Positions 10,815 to 19,612 are shown, counted from the stretch's first letter. The stretch is DNA of 64,000 nucleotides from Rubrivivax sp. (GCA_022842595.1 JALHPF010000032.1:1-64000); one strand, 5' to 3'. The notes: generated from the sequence alone by a model not told the origin. Program-made: numbers and translations.

Positions 10815-11819
10815 ATGGCCCCTCGCACTTCGATTCACTCGTCGAACCCCCTGGCAGCGGCCACCGAAGCCGGCACGGGTGCGCGCATGCTGCGCCTGGC
10901 CGCACTGTCTGCGGCCGTGGCAGGCCTGGCCGGCTGCATGGCCACCGCGCCGAAGATGGGCGAGAACAAAGGCACGGTCACCGGCGCGGCGGGTGGTGCG
11001 ACCACTGACAACGCCAACAGCGCGCTCGAGAAGTGCACCGAGAGCCTGGGCACGCTGGCCATGGAAGAGGACGTCAATGCGCCCTGGTACTTCCAGCTGC
11101 GCGAATACCAGCTTGGCTCCACGCTGCCGGTGCTGCGGATGATGATCCAGCAGAGCAACTGTTTTGTCGTGGTCGAGCGCGGCCGCGCCATGAACAACAT
11201 GATGCGTGAACGTGAACTGCAGCAGAGCGGCGAAATGCGCGGAGGCAGCAGCTTCGGCCAGGGACAGATGGTCGCGGCCGACTACACGATGAGCCCGAGC
11301 ATCCAGTTCTCGGGCAAAACCGGCGGCGCTGCCGCGGGCATCGCATCGGGCTTCGGCGTGATCGGCGCGGTGGCCGGCGCAGTGGCCGGCAGCATGAGCA
11401 AGAACGAAGCATCGACGACGCTGCTGCTCGTCGACAACCGTTCCGGCGTGCAGATCTCGGCGGCCGAAGGCACGGCGGGGAACATGGACTTCGGTATCTT
11501 CGGCGCGGCTTTTGGTAGCGGCCTGGGCGCTGGCGGCGGTGGCTATGCCAAGACCCCTCAAGGCAAGGTCATCGTGACGGCCTTCGCCGATTCGTACAAC
11601 CAGATGATCAAGGCCCTGCGCAACTACAAGGCGCAGACCGTCAAGGGTGGCCTCGGCACCGGCGGCAGGCTCGGCGTGGACGGCAACCAGACCGGTGCAC
11701 CCACCTCAGCCCCGCGTGCGGCCACGCCTGCCCCTGCGCCTGCGCCAGCCACCAAGGCGCCGGCACCTGCCGCTCGCCGTGCTGCGCCCGCCCCGGCACC
11801 AGCACCCAAGCCGAAGTGA
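10815..11819 (+). CDS. CsgG/HfaB-like outer-membrane lipoprotein
   Basis: This 334-residue predicted lipoprotein belongs to the CsgG family. The N-terminal hydrophobic run ends in a lipobox LAGC (Cys near residue 40). The body has CsgG-like features: strands around VNAPWYFQLREYQL, PVLRMMIQQSNCFVVVERGRAMNNMMRERELQQ, VAADYTMSPSIQFS, a glycine/alanine-rich hairpin region and LLLVDNRSGVQISAAEG. The last ~50 residues are Ala/Pro-rich and look disordered. CsgG itself is the curli secretion pore, but no curli genes are adjacent, so the substrate is unknown. The start ATG 10815 has GGGAGA upstream. A frame continuing upstream is unlikely to be translated. Confidence 0.8.
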   Translation: MAPRTSIHSSNPLAAATEAGTGARMLRLAALSAAVAGLAGCMATAPKMGENKGTVTGAAGGATTDNANSALEKCTESLGTLAMEEDVNAPWYFQLREYQLGSTLPVLRMMIQQSNCFVVVERGRAMNNMMRERELQQSGEMRGGSSFGQGQMVAADYTMSPSIQFSGKTGGAAAGIASGFGVIGAVAGAVAGSMSKNEASTTLLLVDNRSGVQISAAEGTAGNMDFGIFGAAFGSGLGAGGGGYAKTPQGKVIVTAFADSYNQMIKALRNYKAQTVKGGLGTGGRLGVDGNQTGAPTSAPRAATPAPAPAPATKAPAPAARRAAPAPAPAPKPK

Positions 11820-11854
11820 TCCTCAAGGGCCGAGGCCCCTGAGGCCTGGCCTGC

Positions 11855-12895
11855 TCAGGCAGGCGAGACCTTGTCGGCTTCGGACGTGAAGGCGTCGGCG
11901 TAGAACTCTTCGCGTGGCAAGCCGCATTGCGCGACGAAATCGCGCTCGGCCGATTCCACCATCACCGGGGCGCCGCAGGCATACACCTGCAGCCCCGACA
12001 GGTCGGGAAAGTCCTGCATCACCGCCTGATGCACGAAACCCGTGCGGCCGTGCCAATCGTCTTCGGGCGCCGCTTCCGACACCACCGGCACGTAGCGCAG
12101 ATTGGTCATCTCGGTTGCGGCCTGCAACGCCCAGTCGTGCAGGTACAGGTCGGCAGGGCGCCGCGCGCCCCAGTACAGCACTGCAGGCCGCGTGATGGCC
12201 TTGTGTTGCATGTGTTCGATGATGGCCTTGATCGGCGCAAAGCCCGTGCCGCTGGCCAGAAGCACCAAGGGCTTGACCGACTCCTCACGCAGGAAGAAGC
12301 TGCCGAAGGGGCCTTCCATGCGCAGGATGTCCTTTTCCTTCATCGCGCCGAAGACATGGTCGGTGAAGCGCCCGCCAGGCATGTGGCGCACATGCAGTTC
12401 GATCGCCGGCGGGCTGCCCAGCAGATGCGGCGCATTGGCCATGCTGTAGCTGCGCCGCGCGCCGCCCTGCAGGATGAATTCGACATACTGGCCGGCGCGG
12501 TACTGAAGGTTCTGGTTGGCTGGCAGCTGCAGCCGAAGCACGGCCACGTCGGCGCTCGGCCGGGTGATGCTGAGCACGCGGCTGGGCAGCTTCAGCACCG
12601 GGTATTCGCCGGCGCCGGGCACGCTGCGGGCTTCCACCACGCAGTCGGTCTGCGGCGTGGCGCAACAGGTGAGGATGTAGCCTGCCTCTTCTTCAGCCAC
12701 CGACAGGGCCTTCAGCTGATGGGCGCCGTGGATCACGCGGCCTTCGAGCAAACGGCTCTTGCAGGAGCCGCAAGCGCCATCACGGCAGCCGTAGGGCAGG
12801 CCGATGCCCTGGCGGATGGCGGCCGGCAGGATGGCCTCGTCGCGCGCGACATCGAAGCTGCGCTGGGCGGGTTGCAGAGTGATCGTGAAGCTCAT
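11855..12895 (-). CDS. 2Fe-2S ferredoxin / FAD-NAD(P)H oxidoreductase
   Basis: This 346-residue electron-transfer flavoprotein has three parts. The N-terminal plant-type ferredoxin has a Cys-x4-Cys-x2-Cys cluster (CRDGACGSC) plus a fourth Cys in LTCCATP. An FAD-binding barrel follows (RAGQYVEF, RRSYSMANAP), then a C-terminal NAD-binding domain (LASGTGFAPIKAIIEH, YACGAPVMVESA). The architecture matches CDP-6-deoxy-hexulose-3-dehydrase reductase (AscD/E3) and oxygenase reductase components, with which such genes are commonly annotated. No dehydratase or oxygenase partner is adjacent, so the acceptor is unknown. The start MSFTITLQPAQRS is chosen because the ferredoxin fold begins there. The longer upstream frame is spurious. 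The gene is divergent from the epimerase-like gene at 12981. Confidence 0.88.
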   Translation of the reverse strand: MSFTITLQPAQRSFDVARDEAILPAAIRQGIGLPYGCRDGACGSCKSRLLEGRVIHGAHQLKALSVAEEEAGYILTCCATPQTDCVVEARSVPGAGEYPVLKLPSRVLSITRPSADVAVLRLQLPANQNLQYRAGQYVEFILQGGARRSYSMANAPHLLGSPPAIELHVRHMPGGRFTDHVFGAMKEKDILRMEGPFGSFFLREESVKPLVLLASGTGFAPIKAIIEHMQHKAITRPAVLYWGARRPADLYLHDWALQAATEMTNLRYVPVVSEAAPEDDWHGRTGFVHQAVMQDFPDLSGLQVYACGAPVMVESAERDFVAQCGLPREEFYADAFTSEADKVSPA

Positions 12896-12980
12896 GGTGG
12901 CGTGCGTAAACTGGTATGCCGATTGTGCCCGCCCATCCCGGCGGCGACTGCCGACCCATCCCATGCCCCATGCTGCCTGC

Positions 12981-13871
12981 ATGTCCAAGCCCTTCACCCT
13001 GTTGATCATCGGCTGCGGCGACGTCGGCATGCGCGTTCTGCGGCTCGTGCGCCCGCGCTGGCGTGTGCTGGCCCTGACGTCCAGCCCTGCCCGCATGGCC
13101 GAACTGCGCCGTGCTGGCGCAGTGCCGGTGCTGGGCAACCTGGACGAGCCGGCGAGCCTGCCGCGCCTGTCGGGCCTGGCCCGACTGGCCCAGGCCGTGC
13201 TGCACCTGGCCCCGCCGCCCTCGCATGGCGCAGGCGACCCGCGCACCGCCGCCTTGTTGCAGGCCCTGCTGCGCAGCGGTGCCAGCCCGCAACGGCTGGT
13301 CTATGGCAGCACGACTGGCGTCTACGGGGACTGCGCGGGCGCGGCTTTCGACGAGACACGCCCTGTCGCCCCAGCCACCGACCGTGCCCGCCGCCGCGTC
13401 GCTGCCGAAACCCTGGTGCGTGACTACGGCCGCCTCAGCGGGGCGCGGGTCAGCGTGCTGCGCATCCCGGGCATTTACGCCGCCGACCGCGCCGGTGGCC
13501 ACCCGCGCGAGCGGCTGTTGCGCGGCACGCCCGTTCTGGTACCGGGTGACGATGTCTACACCAACCACATCCATGCCGACGACCTGGCACGGGCCTGCGT
13601 GGCCGCGATCCAGCGCGGCCTGCCGCAGCGCGTGGTGCATGCCTGCGACGACACCGAACTGACGATGGGTGGCTACTTCGACCTGGCCGCCGATCTCTGC
13701 GGCCTGCCGCGCCCGCCGCGCATCACCCGGGCGCAGGCCAGGGACCAGTTGAGCCCGATGCTGCTCAGCTTCATGAGCGAATCGCGCCGCCTCGGCAACC
13801 AGCGGCTCAAACGCGAGCTGGGTTTGCGCCTGCTTTATCCCACCGTGCTCGAAGGCCTGCGCGGCACCTGA
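12981..13871 (+). CDS. NAD-dependent epimerase/dehydratase-like (extended SDR) protein
   Basis: This 296-residue Rossmann-fold protein resembles the YeeZ-type subgroup of extended short-chain dehydrogenases. The nucleotide motif LIIGCGDVGMRVLRL is at the N-terminus. A strand-4 segment reads RLVYGSTTGVYGD, with Ser/Thr and Tyr in place for an SDR-type active site, but the usual YxxxK lysine is not obvious, so catalysis is uncertain. NHIHADDLARAC matches the conserved SDR region near the C-terminus. The substrate is unknown. Start ATG 12981 is preferred. An ATG six codons upstream (12963) is possible. Confidence 0.8.
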   Translation: MSKPFTLLIIGCGDVGMRVLRLVRPRWRVLALTSSPARMAELRRAGAVPVLGNLDEPASLPRLSGLARLAQAVLHLAPPPSHGAGDPRTAALLQALLRSGASPQRLVYGSTTGVYGDCAGAAFDETRPVAPATDRARRRVAAETLVRDYGRLSGARVSVLRIPGIYAADRAGGHPRERLLRGTPVLVPGDDVYTNHIHADDLARACVAAIQRGLPQRVVHACDDTELTMGGYFDLAADLCGLPRPPRITRAQARDQLSPMLLSFMSESRRLGNQRLKRELGLRLLYPTVLEGLRGT

Positions 13872-13877
13872 GCAGTG

Positions 13878-14936
13878 TCAGATGCCTTCTGAACGGCGCA
13901 GTGTCCAGGCGCGGTCCACGGCGTGCACGATGACCGCCATCGACCGGCCTTCGCGCTGGATGTCCAGGCGCACGTCGCGCTCTGGGGGCTGGGTGGCCCA
14001 CAGCGTCTTCCACAGCATGGCCAGCGCGGCCACGGGCTGGCCGTCGATGGCGACGATGCGGTCACCACGTTGCAGACCGGCGACGTCGGCGGGGCTGTCG
14101 TCGGCGACCCGCATCACGCGCACCTCGCCATCGGCCTCCACGCAGTTCACTCCCAGCCAGGCACGCAGGCTGGCGCGCGACCGGCCTTGCTCCAGCAGTT
14201 CGGCCAGTACCGGCTTGAGCAGGTCGACGGGCACGAACAGATTGCCGGGCTGTTGCGGCGTGCCGGGTTCGGCAGCGTCGGCCACCATGAGCGAACCCAC
14301 GCCGACCAGTTCACCCTGACTGTTGAAGAGCCCTGCGCCGGCGTGGTCGCGACGCGGCGGCGCGGTGAAGAGGGCAGCGTCGAGGTGGTATTCCCAGTAG
14401 GCCGAGAACGGGCGGCGGCTGGCGAGCGCGGCCATCCCCACTTCGCCACGTTCGCCGCCGCTGGCGACGAGCAGGGGTTCGCGCAGGCTCGGGCGGGTGG
14501 CTTCGCCCAGTGGCGCGGGCTCCAGGCCCAGCGGGGCCAGCGCCTGCACCAGGCCCAGGCCGGTGGCCAGGTCGTAGGCCACCACCCGGGCTGGAATGCG
14601 GCGCCCGTCGTGGGTGCTGAGCTCGACCTGGTCGGCTTCGAGGACCAGGTAGCCGATGGTCAGCACCAGGCCGTCGCGGCCGATGAGCACGCCCGAGCCT
14701 GCACGTTCGCGGCCCAGCGTGGCCAGCGACCGCGCGTCGGCCAGCGCCTGGGTGCGCAGGCCGAGCACACTTTCGCTGGCCCGCTGCAGGGCCCGTGACT
14801 GGGTCTCGATGGCACTCGGCTGGGCCCTGTCGGCCGCAAGTGCAGGTGTGAATGCGGACGTCAGTGCCGGTGCCGCAGAGAATGCCGCCAGCACGGCAGA
14901 CGCACAGAACTTCAGACCTGGTTTCTGCTTGGGCAT
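13878..14936 (-). CDS. Trypsin-fold protein with PDZ domain, catalytic triad lost
   Basis: This 352-residue exported protein has a signal peptide (to about residue 35, ALAAD), a DegP/HtrA-like protease fold (about 45-235) and a C-terminal PDZ domain (about 255-340, RVADDSPADVAGLQRGDRIVAIDGQPV). Aligned with DegP by eye, all three catalytic positions are substituted: His to Tyr96 (VLTIGYLV for the NNHVV motif), Asp to Gly126 (DLATGLGL for DPRSDIAL) and Ser to Ala199 (DHAGAG for GNSGGA). The scaffold motifs around them are kept, so it looks like a maintained pseudoprotease that binds peptides rather than a broken gene. It ends seven bases from the convergent epimerase-like gene. Confidence 0.8.
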   Translation of the reverse strand: MPKQKPGLKFCASAVLAAFSAAPALTSAFTPALAADRAQPSAIETQSRALQRASESVLGLRTQALADARSLATLGRERAGSGVLIGRDGLVLTIGYLVLEADQVELSTHDGRRIPARVVAYDLATGLGLVQALAPLGLEPAPLGEATRPSLREPLLVASGGERGEVGMAALASRRPFSAYWEYHLDAALFTAPPRRDHAGAGLFNSQGELVGVGSLMVADAAEPGTPQQPGNLFVPVDLLKPVLAELLEQGRSRASLRAWLGVNCVEADGEVRVMRVADDSPADVAGLQRGDRIVAIDGQPVAALAMLWKTLWATQPPERDVRLDIQREGRSMAVIVHAVDRAWTLRRSEGI

Positions 14937-15038
14937 GGCGCGGGCTCCTGGCGGCGGTAAAGCCAAGTCCGCAGCATGAAACGTTCCCGCAGCCCTGGCG
15001 CCGGCAGGGGCATTGCCCCTGGTGACCGCGCCTGGCGG

Positions 15039-15629
15039 TCAGCGCCTGTTCGAACCGAACGGCGGCTGCTTGCGCCAGTAGCGGATCATCAGATAGCCGC
15101 CCACCATGCCGCCGAGATGGGCGAAGTGCGCCACCCCGCTGCGGTCGATGTAACCCAGCACCAGTTCGATGGCCCCGAACACGATCACGAAGGTGCGTGC
15201 CTTCATCGGGATGGGCGGGAACAGCGGCATGATGATGCGGTCGGGGAACAGCATGCCGAAGGCCAGCAGCAGCGCGAAGAGGCCGCCCGAGGCGCCCACT
15301 GTCGGCGCCATCGAGCCCGTCATGGCCGTGACTGCCAGCTGCGCGACGGCGGCCGCCAGGACGCCGGCAATCAGGAAGTGGATGTAGCGCTTGGGGCCCC
15401 AGAGCCGTTCCAGTTCGGAGCCGAACATCCACAGCCCGAGCATGTTGAAGAACAGATGGAACATGCCGCCGTGCAGCAGGCCATAGGTCAGCATCTGCCA
15501 GGGTGCAAACAGCCCTGTCGACAAGGGCCAGAGTGCCAGCCACCGGTCTAGGGGAAGAATGAACTGCAGGCAGAAGACCGCCGTGCAGATCAACATGATG
15601 GCTTTGGTAACGGGCGGCAGCGGCGGCAT
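15039..15629 (-). CDS. Rhomboid family intramembrane serine protease
   Basis: This 196-residue protein with six hydrophobic segments cleaves membrane proteins within the bilayer. The rhomboid dyad is intact: Ser114 in GASGG and His171 in HLGGMVGG. The HxxxN-type motif HGGMFHLFFNMLGLWMFG is on the second membrane segment. The size fits the compact six-helix bacterial class. It lies immediately downstream (minus strand) of tRNA-Leu. Natural substrates cannot be read from context. Confidence 0.92.
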   Translation of the reverse strand: MPPLPPVTKAIMLICTAVFCLQFILPLDRWLALWPLSTGLFAPWQMLTYGLLHGGMFHLFFNMLGLWMFGSELERLWGPKRYIHFLIAGVLAAAVAQLAVTAMTGSMAPTVGASGGLFALLLAFGMLFPDRIIMPLFPPIPMKARTFVIVFGAIELVLGYIDRSGVAHFAHLGGMVGGYLMIRYWRKQPPFGSNRR

Positions 15630-15696
15630 CGATGGGGGGCGAGGGGCCCGACAGGTCAGGCGGGTCTGGCGTGTTGCAGGCTTGGATCGCCGGCTG

Positions 15697-15781
15697 TGGT
15701 GCCCGCGGCCAGACTCGAACTGGCACGCCTTGCGGCGGCGGATTTTGAATCCGCTACGTCTACCGATTTCGTCACGCGGGC
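15697..15781 (-). tRNA. tRNA-Leu (anticodon CAA)
   Basis: This 85-nt tRNA has an encoded 3' CCA. The acceptor stem pairs GCCCGCG with CGCGGGC, the anticodon stem GCGGA/TCCGC frames the loop TTCAAAA with anticodon CAA, a long variable arm (class II) follows, and the T arm has GTTCGAGTC. The D arm reads AAATCGGTAGACG as in leucine tRNAs. It decodes UUG. Confidence 0.96.
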
Positions 15782-15864
15782 AATGGCCCCGAGGCCTTCA
15801 CCGCGGGGAGCGCAGTATCGCATGGGCCCGCATCCCGCCCATGCCGCGGCACGGGCGGCGCTGC

Positions 15865-15870
15865 CACAAT
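15865..15870 (+). promoter_or_regulatory. Putative -10 element giving a leaderless cysM message
   Basis: CACAAT ends six bases before the cysM ATG and no Shine-Dalgarno site is present. The -35 box is not clear. Confidence 0.3.
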
Positions 15871-15876
15871 GCGCGC

Positions 15877-16779
15877 ATGCAGAACTATCCGACGCTGGAA
15901 GACGCCATCGGCCGCACTCCGCTTGTGCGCATGCAGCGCGTGGCCGCAGAGGCCGAACGCCGCGGCAACGTGGTGCTGGGCAAGCTGGAAGGCAACAACC
16001 CGGCCGGCTCGGTGAAAGACCGACCGGCCATCGGCATGATCCGCGGCGCCGAGGCGCGCGGCGAGATACGCCCCGGTGACACCCTGATCGAGGCCACCTC
16101 GGGCAACACCGGCATCGCGCTGGCCATGGCCGCGGCGATCCGCGGCTACCGCATGGTGCTGATCATGCCGGAGGACCTGTCGATCGAGCGTGCCCAGACG
16201 ATGAAGGCCTTCGGAGCCGAACTCGTGCTGACACCACGCTCGGGCGGCATGGAATACGCCCGCGACCTGGCCGAGCAGATGCAGCGCGATGGCAAGGGCA
16301 GGGTGCTCGACCAGTTTGCCAACGCCGACAACCCGCAGGCTCATTTCGACGCCACCGGCCCCGAGATCTGGCAGGACACCCAGGGCCGCGTCACGCACTT
16401 CGTCAGTGCCATGGGCACCACCGGCACCATCACGGGCGTATCTCGCTACCTGAAGGCGCAGAACCCCGCCGTGCGCATCGTCGGTGCCCAGCCCAGCGAA
16501 GGCTCGCGCATCCCTGGCATCCGCAAGTGGCCCGAGGATTACCTGCCGAAGATCTACGACGCCAGCCGCGTCGACGAACTGATGCTCGTGACCCAGGCCG
16601 ACGCCGAGGACATGGCGCGCCGCCTGGCGCGCGAGGAAGGGCTGTTCTGCGGCCCGTCGGCCGCGGGCGCCTGCTGGGCAGCGCTGCAATTGGCGCGTAC
16701 GCTGGAAAACGCCACGATCGTCTTCATCGTCTGCGACCGCGGCGACCGCTATCTGTCGACCGGGATCTTTCCCGCGTGA
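15877..16779 (+). CDS. cysM: Cysteine synthase B (O-acetylserine sulfhydrylase)
   Basis: This 300-residue PLP enzyme makes cysteine from O-acetylserine and sulfide (CysM can also use thiosulfate). The PLP lysine is in NNPAGSVKDRPA (about residue 46), the phosphate-binding loop is SGNTGIALAM, and the GTTGTITG glycine loop is present. The size and the CysM-type C-terminal motif CDRGDRYLSTG support CysM over CysK. The stop codon overlaps a GTG start for the Nudix gene, so the two are probably co-transcribed. The true N-terminus is MQNYPTLEDAIG. The open frame upstream runs through tRNA-Leu and is not coding. Confidence 0.95.
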   Translation: MQNYPTLEDAIGRTPLVRMQRVAAEAERRGNVVLGKLEGNNPAGSVKDRPAIGMIRGAEARGEIRPGDTLIEATSGNTGIALAMAAAIRGYRMVLIMPEDLSIERAQTMKAFGAELVLTPRSGGMEYARDLAEQMQRDGKGRVLDQFANADNPQAHFDATGPEIWQDTQGRVTHFVSAMGTTGTITGVSRYLKAQNPAVRIVGAQPSEGSRIPGIRKWPEDYLPKIYDASRVDELMLVTQADAEDMARRLAREEGLFCGPSAAGACWAALQLARTLENATIVFIVCDRGDRYLSTGIFPA

Positions 16780-17312
16780 GCGCAGGCCAGGAGCCGCGTT
16801 TCTGCCTGGCCTGCGGCATGGCGCTGCAGTCCCTGGTGCGCGAAGAAGACGGCGGCCCCAAGGCCCGACTGCGCTGCCCCGCCTGCGGCTGGACGCACTG
16901 GAACAACCCGACGCCCGTGCTGGCGGCGGTGGTGGAATGCACCGACCGCGGCGGCCAGGTGCTGCTGGCGCGCAATGCCGCCTGGCCGGGCCGCATGTTC
17001 GCGCTGATCACGGGCTTCATGGAAGCCGGTGAATCGGCCGAAGCCGGCATAGCCCGCGAAGTGCTCGAGGAAACCGCGCTCGTCGCCGAATCCGTCGCGC
17101 TCATCGGCGTCTACGAATTCCAGCGCATGAACCAGGTGATCATTGCCTACCACGTGCGTGCGGCGGGTGAGGTTCGGCTGTCGCCCGAGCTGGCGGAATA
17201 CAAGCTGTTCGACCCGCCCGACCTGCGCTGCTGGCAGGCGGGCACCGGCCACGCGCTGGCCGACTGGCTGCGAGGCCGTGGCATCGAACCGCAATTCATC
17301 GAGCGCGCCTAA
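16776..17312 (+). CDS. Nudix hydrolase with N-terminal zinc ribbon
   Basis: This 178-residue protein has two parts. First is a short zinc ribbon with two Cys-x2-Cys pairs (CLAC, CPAC). Second is a Nudix domain whose box is complete (GFMEAGESAEAGIAREVLEE, fitting G-x5-E-x7-R-E-x2-E-E). The architecture is NudC-like (NADH pyrophosphatase), but it is shorter and the SQPWPFPxS NudC signature is not seen, so the substrate is open. The start is taken as GTG 16776, overlapping the cysM stop. The first ATG (16818) would remove the first zinc-binding pair, which argues for the GTG. Confidence 0.82.
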   Translation: MSAGQEPRFCLACGMALQSLVREEDGGPKARLRCPACGWTHWNNPTPVLAAVVECTDRGGQVLLARNAAWPGRMFALITGFMEAGESAEAGIAREVLEETALVAESVALIGVYEFQRMNQVIIAYHVRAAGEVRLSPELAEYKLFDPPDLRCWQAGTGHALADWLRGRGIEPQFIERA

Positions 17313-17315
17313 AAT
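17310..17315 (+). promoter_or_regulatory. Putative -10 element giving a leaderless tusA-like message
   Basis: TAAAAT, partly inside the end of the Nudix gene, is followed by seven bases and then ATG. No Shine-Dalgarno site is present. Confidence 0.3.
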
Positions 17316-17322
17316 CGGCGCC

Positions 17323-17550
17323 ATGGACACACCCAAAGAGCTCGACGCCCGCGGCCTGAATTGCCCGCTGCCCATCCTGAAGGCCAAGAAGGCCCTGGCC
17401 GACATGGTGGCCGGTGAGACGCTTCGCATCGTTTCCACCGACCCCGGTTCGACCCGCGACTTCCAGGCCTTTGCGCGGCAGACCGGCAATGAACTCGTCG
17501 AACAGACGACCAGCGGCAGCGACTTCATCCACATCCTCCGCAGGAGGTGA
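17323..17550 (+). CDS. TusA/SirA-family sulfur carrier protein
   Basis: This 75-residue protein has the diagnostic LDARGLNCPLPILKAKKAL motif, whose cysteine (about residue 15) carries persulfide. The family moves sulfur for tRNA thiolation, molybdenum cofactor or other pathways. It follows cysM and Nudix, which suits a sulfur-metabolism theme, but it has its own likely start signal. The C-terminus SGSDFIHILRRR is typical of the family. It need not be the tRNA-specific TusA. Confidence 0.88.
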   Translation: MDTPKELDARGLNCPLPILKAKKALADMVAGETLRIVSTDPGSTRDFQAFARQTGNELVEQTTSGSDFIHILRRR

Positions 17551-17560
17551 GGCCCCGCAA

Positions 17561-17576
17561 GCTCGCTGGTGCGAGC
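17561..17576. terminator. Short hairpin between convergent tusA-like gene and galU
   Basis: GCTCGC-TGGT-GCGAGC forms a six-bp stem with a four-base loop ten bases after the tusA-like stop. There is no T-run. Weak candidate. Confidence 0.3.
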
Positions 17577-17614
17577 GACCCCCGGGAGCCGGTGCCGCGG
17601 CGGGACGCTTGTGA

Positions 17615-18481
17615 CTAAAGCTCCAGGCTTCTGAGGTAGTCGCGGAAGCCGGGGCCGAGCTGCTTGTGCTTGAGCGCGAGTTCGACGTTGGCTTCGAGGA
17701 AACCTTCCTTGCTGCCGCAGTCGTAGCGCTTGCCTTCGTAGCGGTAGGCGAACACCTTCTCGCGGCGCAGCAGTGAAGCAATGCCGTCGGTGAGCTGGAT
17801 TTCACCGCCCACCCCGCGTGGCTGGGTGGCAATCTCGTGGAACACGCCCGGTGTCAGGATGTAGCGGCCGGCCACACCCAGGCGTGACGGCGCCTCTTCC
17901 GGCGAGGGCTTCTCGACGATGCGGTGCACGTCGATCAGCCGGTCGTTGACTTCGGTGCCGGCCACGATGCCGTAGCGGCGTGTGTGCTCCGCCGGCACTT
18001 CCTGCACCGCCAGGATCGACGCCCGCCACTCGCTGTACTGGTCGACCATCTGCTTCAGAACAGGCGGGTCGCCCACCATCAGGTCGTCGGCCAGCAGCAC
18101 GGCAAAGGGCTGATTGCCCACCAGGCGCTGCCCGCACAGCACCGCGTGGCCCAGGCCCAGCGCCTGCGGCTGGCGCACGTAGATGCACTCCATGTCATCG
18201 GGCTTGACACTGCGCACCACGTCCAGCAACTCGTGCTTGGCGGCCTTCTCGAGCGCCACCTCGAGCTCGTAGGTCATGTCGAAGTGGTCTTCGATCGGCC
18301 GCTTGTGGCGGCCGGTGACGAAGATCATCTCGCGCACGCCGGCGGCATAGGCTTCCTCGACGGCATACTGGATCAGCGGCTTGTCGACGACGGGCAACAT
18401 CTCCTTGGGCTGCGCCTTGGTGGCAGGCAGGAAACGGGTGCCGAGGCCGGCGACAGGGAAGATTGCCTTGTGAACTAGCAT
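17615..18481 (-). CDS. galU: UTP-glucose-1-phosphate uridylyltransferase
   Basis: This 288-residue nucleotidyltransferase makes UDP-glucose for exopolysaccharide, LPS and trehalose pathways. The N-terminal motif [22 protein letters not shown] is the GalU signature, followed by [11 protein letters not shown], the [13 protein letters not shown] loop and [17 protein letters not shown] is chosen as the start. The open frame upstream runs antisense to the divergent gene at 18593. No polysaccharide cluster is adjacent. Confidence 0.96.
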   Translation of the reverse strand: MLVHKAIFPVAGLGTRFLPATKAQPKEMLPVVDKPLIQYAVEEAYAAGVREMIFVTGRHKRPIEDHFDMTYELEVALEKAAKHELLDVVRSVKPDDMECIYVRQPQALGLGHAVLCGQRLVGNQPFAVLLADDLMVGDPPVLKQMVDQYSEWRASILAVQEVPAEHTRRYGIVAGTEVNDRLIDVHRIVEKPSPEEAPSRLGVAGRYILTPGVFHEIATQPRGVGGEIQLTDGIASLLRREKVFAYRYEGKRYDCGSKEGFLEANVELALKHKQLGPGFRDYLRSLEL

Positions 18482-18592
18482 GGGGCCCTTCGTTTGTGGG
18501 GTTCTCCCCGGCATTCTGTCATGCACCCCTGCAGGATCCCCCGAGCGCCCTGCGACCTCCGAGACGAGTTTCACCCTACTGCGCAACTTCTG

Positions 18593-19612
18593 ATGGACGT
18601 GCTGGTCGTTGAGCCTTTCGACGCTGACGTGCTTGCCTGGTTGAGCGCCCGCCACGCCGTTCGCTATGCGCCAGAACTCGCCCAGCAGCCGCTGGCCTTC
18701 CGCGACGCGCTGGCCGGTGTGCGGGCGCTCGTGGTGCCGCCATCCGTGGCGCTGGATGCTGTGGCCCTGCGCCATGCCCGGCAGCTCAAGCTGGTGGCGC
18801 GGATGTCGGTGGGCGCTGAGAACATCGACCTCGACGCCTGCGCCCGTGCCGGCATCGAGGTGGTGCGCCCGGCCAGCGCCAGCGCGCTGGCCGAAGCCGA
18901 GTTTGCCGTCGGCGCCTTGTTGCAGCTGCTGCGGCGGGTACCGATCGTCAGTGCCGAAGGCCTGCTCGTGGGGCGCGAACTCGGCGGGTCCACCGTGGGC
19001 ATCGTCGGCCTGGTGCCGGCGTCGCGACCGCTGGCCAACCTGCTGGGCGCATTCGGCGCCACGGTGCTGGGTTACGACCCTGCCATCCACAGCAGCGACG
19101 CCGCCTGGCAGCGTGCCGGCATCCCGCCCGTGGGTCTGCGTGAACTGCTGCAGGGCTGCGAGTCGGTGGTCGTGCTGCTTGACTTCTATCCGCGTTACAC
19201 CGGCCTCTTCAGCGAACGCCTGTTCGAGGAATGCAAGGCCGACATGGTGCTGGTCAGCCTGGGCTACTCGGCGCTGTTCGACGCCCGCGCGCTGGCGCGG
19301 GCGCTGAACGGCGGACGCCTGGCCGCCGCCTGGCTGGATAGCGTGGAGCCTGGTCTGCTGGAAGCCGGCAAGCCGCTGAGCCACATCGACACGCTGCAGG
19401 TCACGCCGCGTGTGGCCGCAACCACCCGCGAGTCACGTTCACGCAGCGCCTGGGCCGTGGCGCGGCGCATCGACACGCTGCTGAAGGCAGCGAACCAGCG
19501 GGGCGCCGGCGCGCCCGCAGCCGCGGGCGCGGCGCAGGTCGACGGCGAAGCGGCTACGCAGCCGCAGTCAGACGCGCCTGCTGGTCCTGCAGGCGAGCCA
19601 CGGTCTGCCTGA
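18593..19612 (+). CDS. Degenerate D-2-hydroxyacid dehydrogenase-like protein
   Basis: This 339-residue protein has the two-domain fold of D-isomer-specific 2-hydroxyacid dehydrogenases but with altered key positions. The NAD motif G-x-G-x-x-G reads GIVGLVPAS, so the second and third glycines are gone. The catalytic Arg segment (ARG in active enzymes) reads GYS. The catalytic His of TPH reads TPR. The fold-defining parts ([45 protein letters not shown]) are preserved. The last ~45 residues are Ala/Gly-rich. It overlaps the 3' end of the convergent valS by 59 bp. A binding or regulatory role, or catalysis by a different mechanism, is possible. Confidence 0.75.
   Translation: MDVLVVEPFDADVLAWLSARHAVRYAPELAQQPLAFRDALAGVRALVVPPSVALDAVALRHARQLKLVARMSVGAENIDLDACARAGIEVVRPASASALAEAEFAVGALLQLLRRVPIVSAEGLLVGRELGGSTVGIVGLVPASRPLANLLGAFGATVLGYDPAIHSSDAAWQRAGIPPVGLRELLQGCESVVVLLDFYPRYTGLFSERLFEECKADMVLVSLGYSALFDARALARALNGGRLAAAWLDSVEPGLLEAGKPLSHIDTLQVTPRVAATTRESRSRSAWAVARRIDTLLKAANQRGAGAPAAAGAAQVDGEAATQPQSDAPAGPAGEPRSA

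Noticed and set aside
15559-15876. N-terminal extension of cysM through the tRNA-Leu region
   Set aside because: CysM homology begins at MQNYPTLEDAIG, and the extension would be translated antisense to a tRNA.
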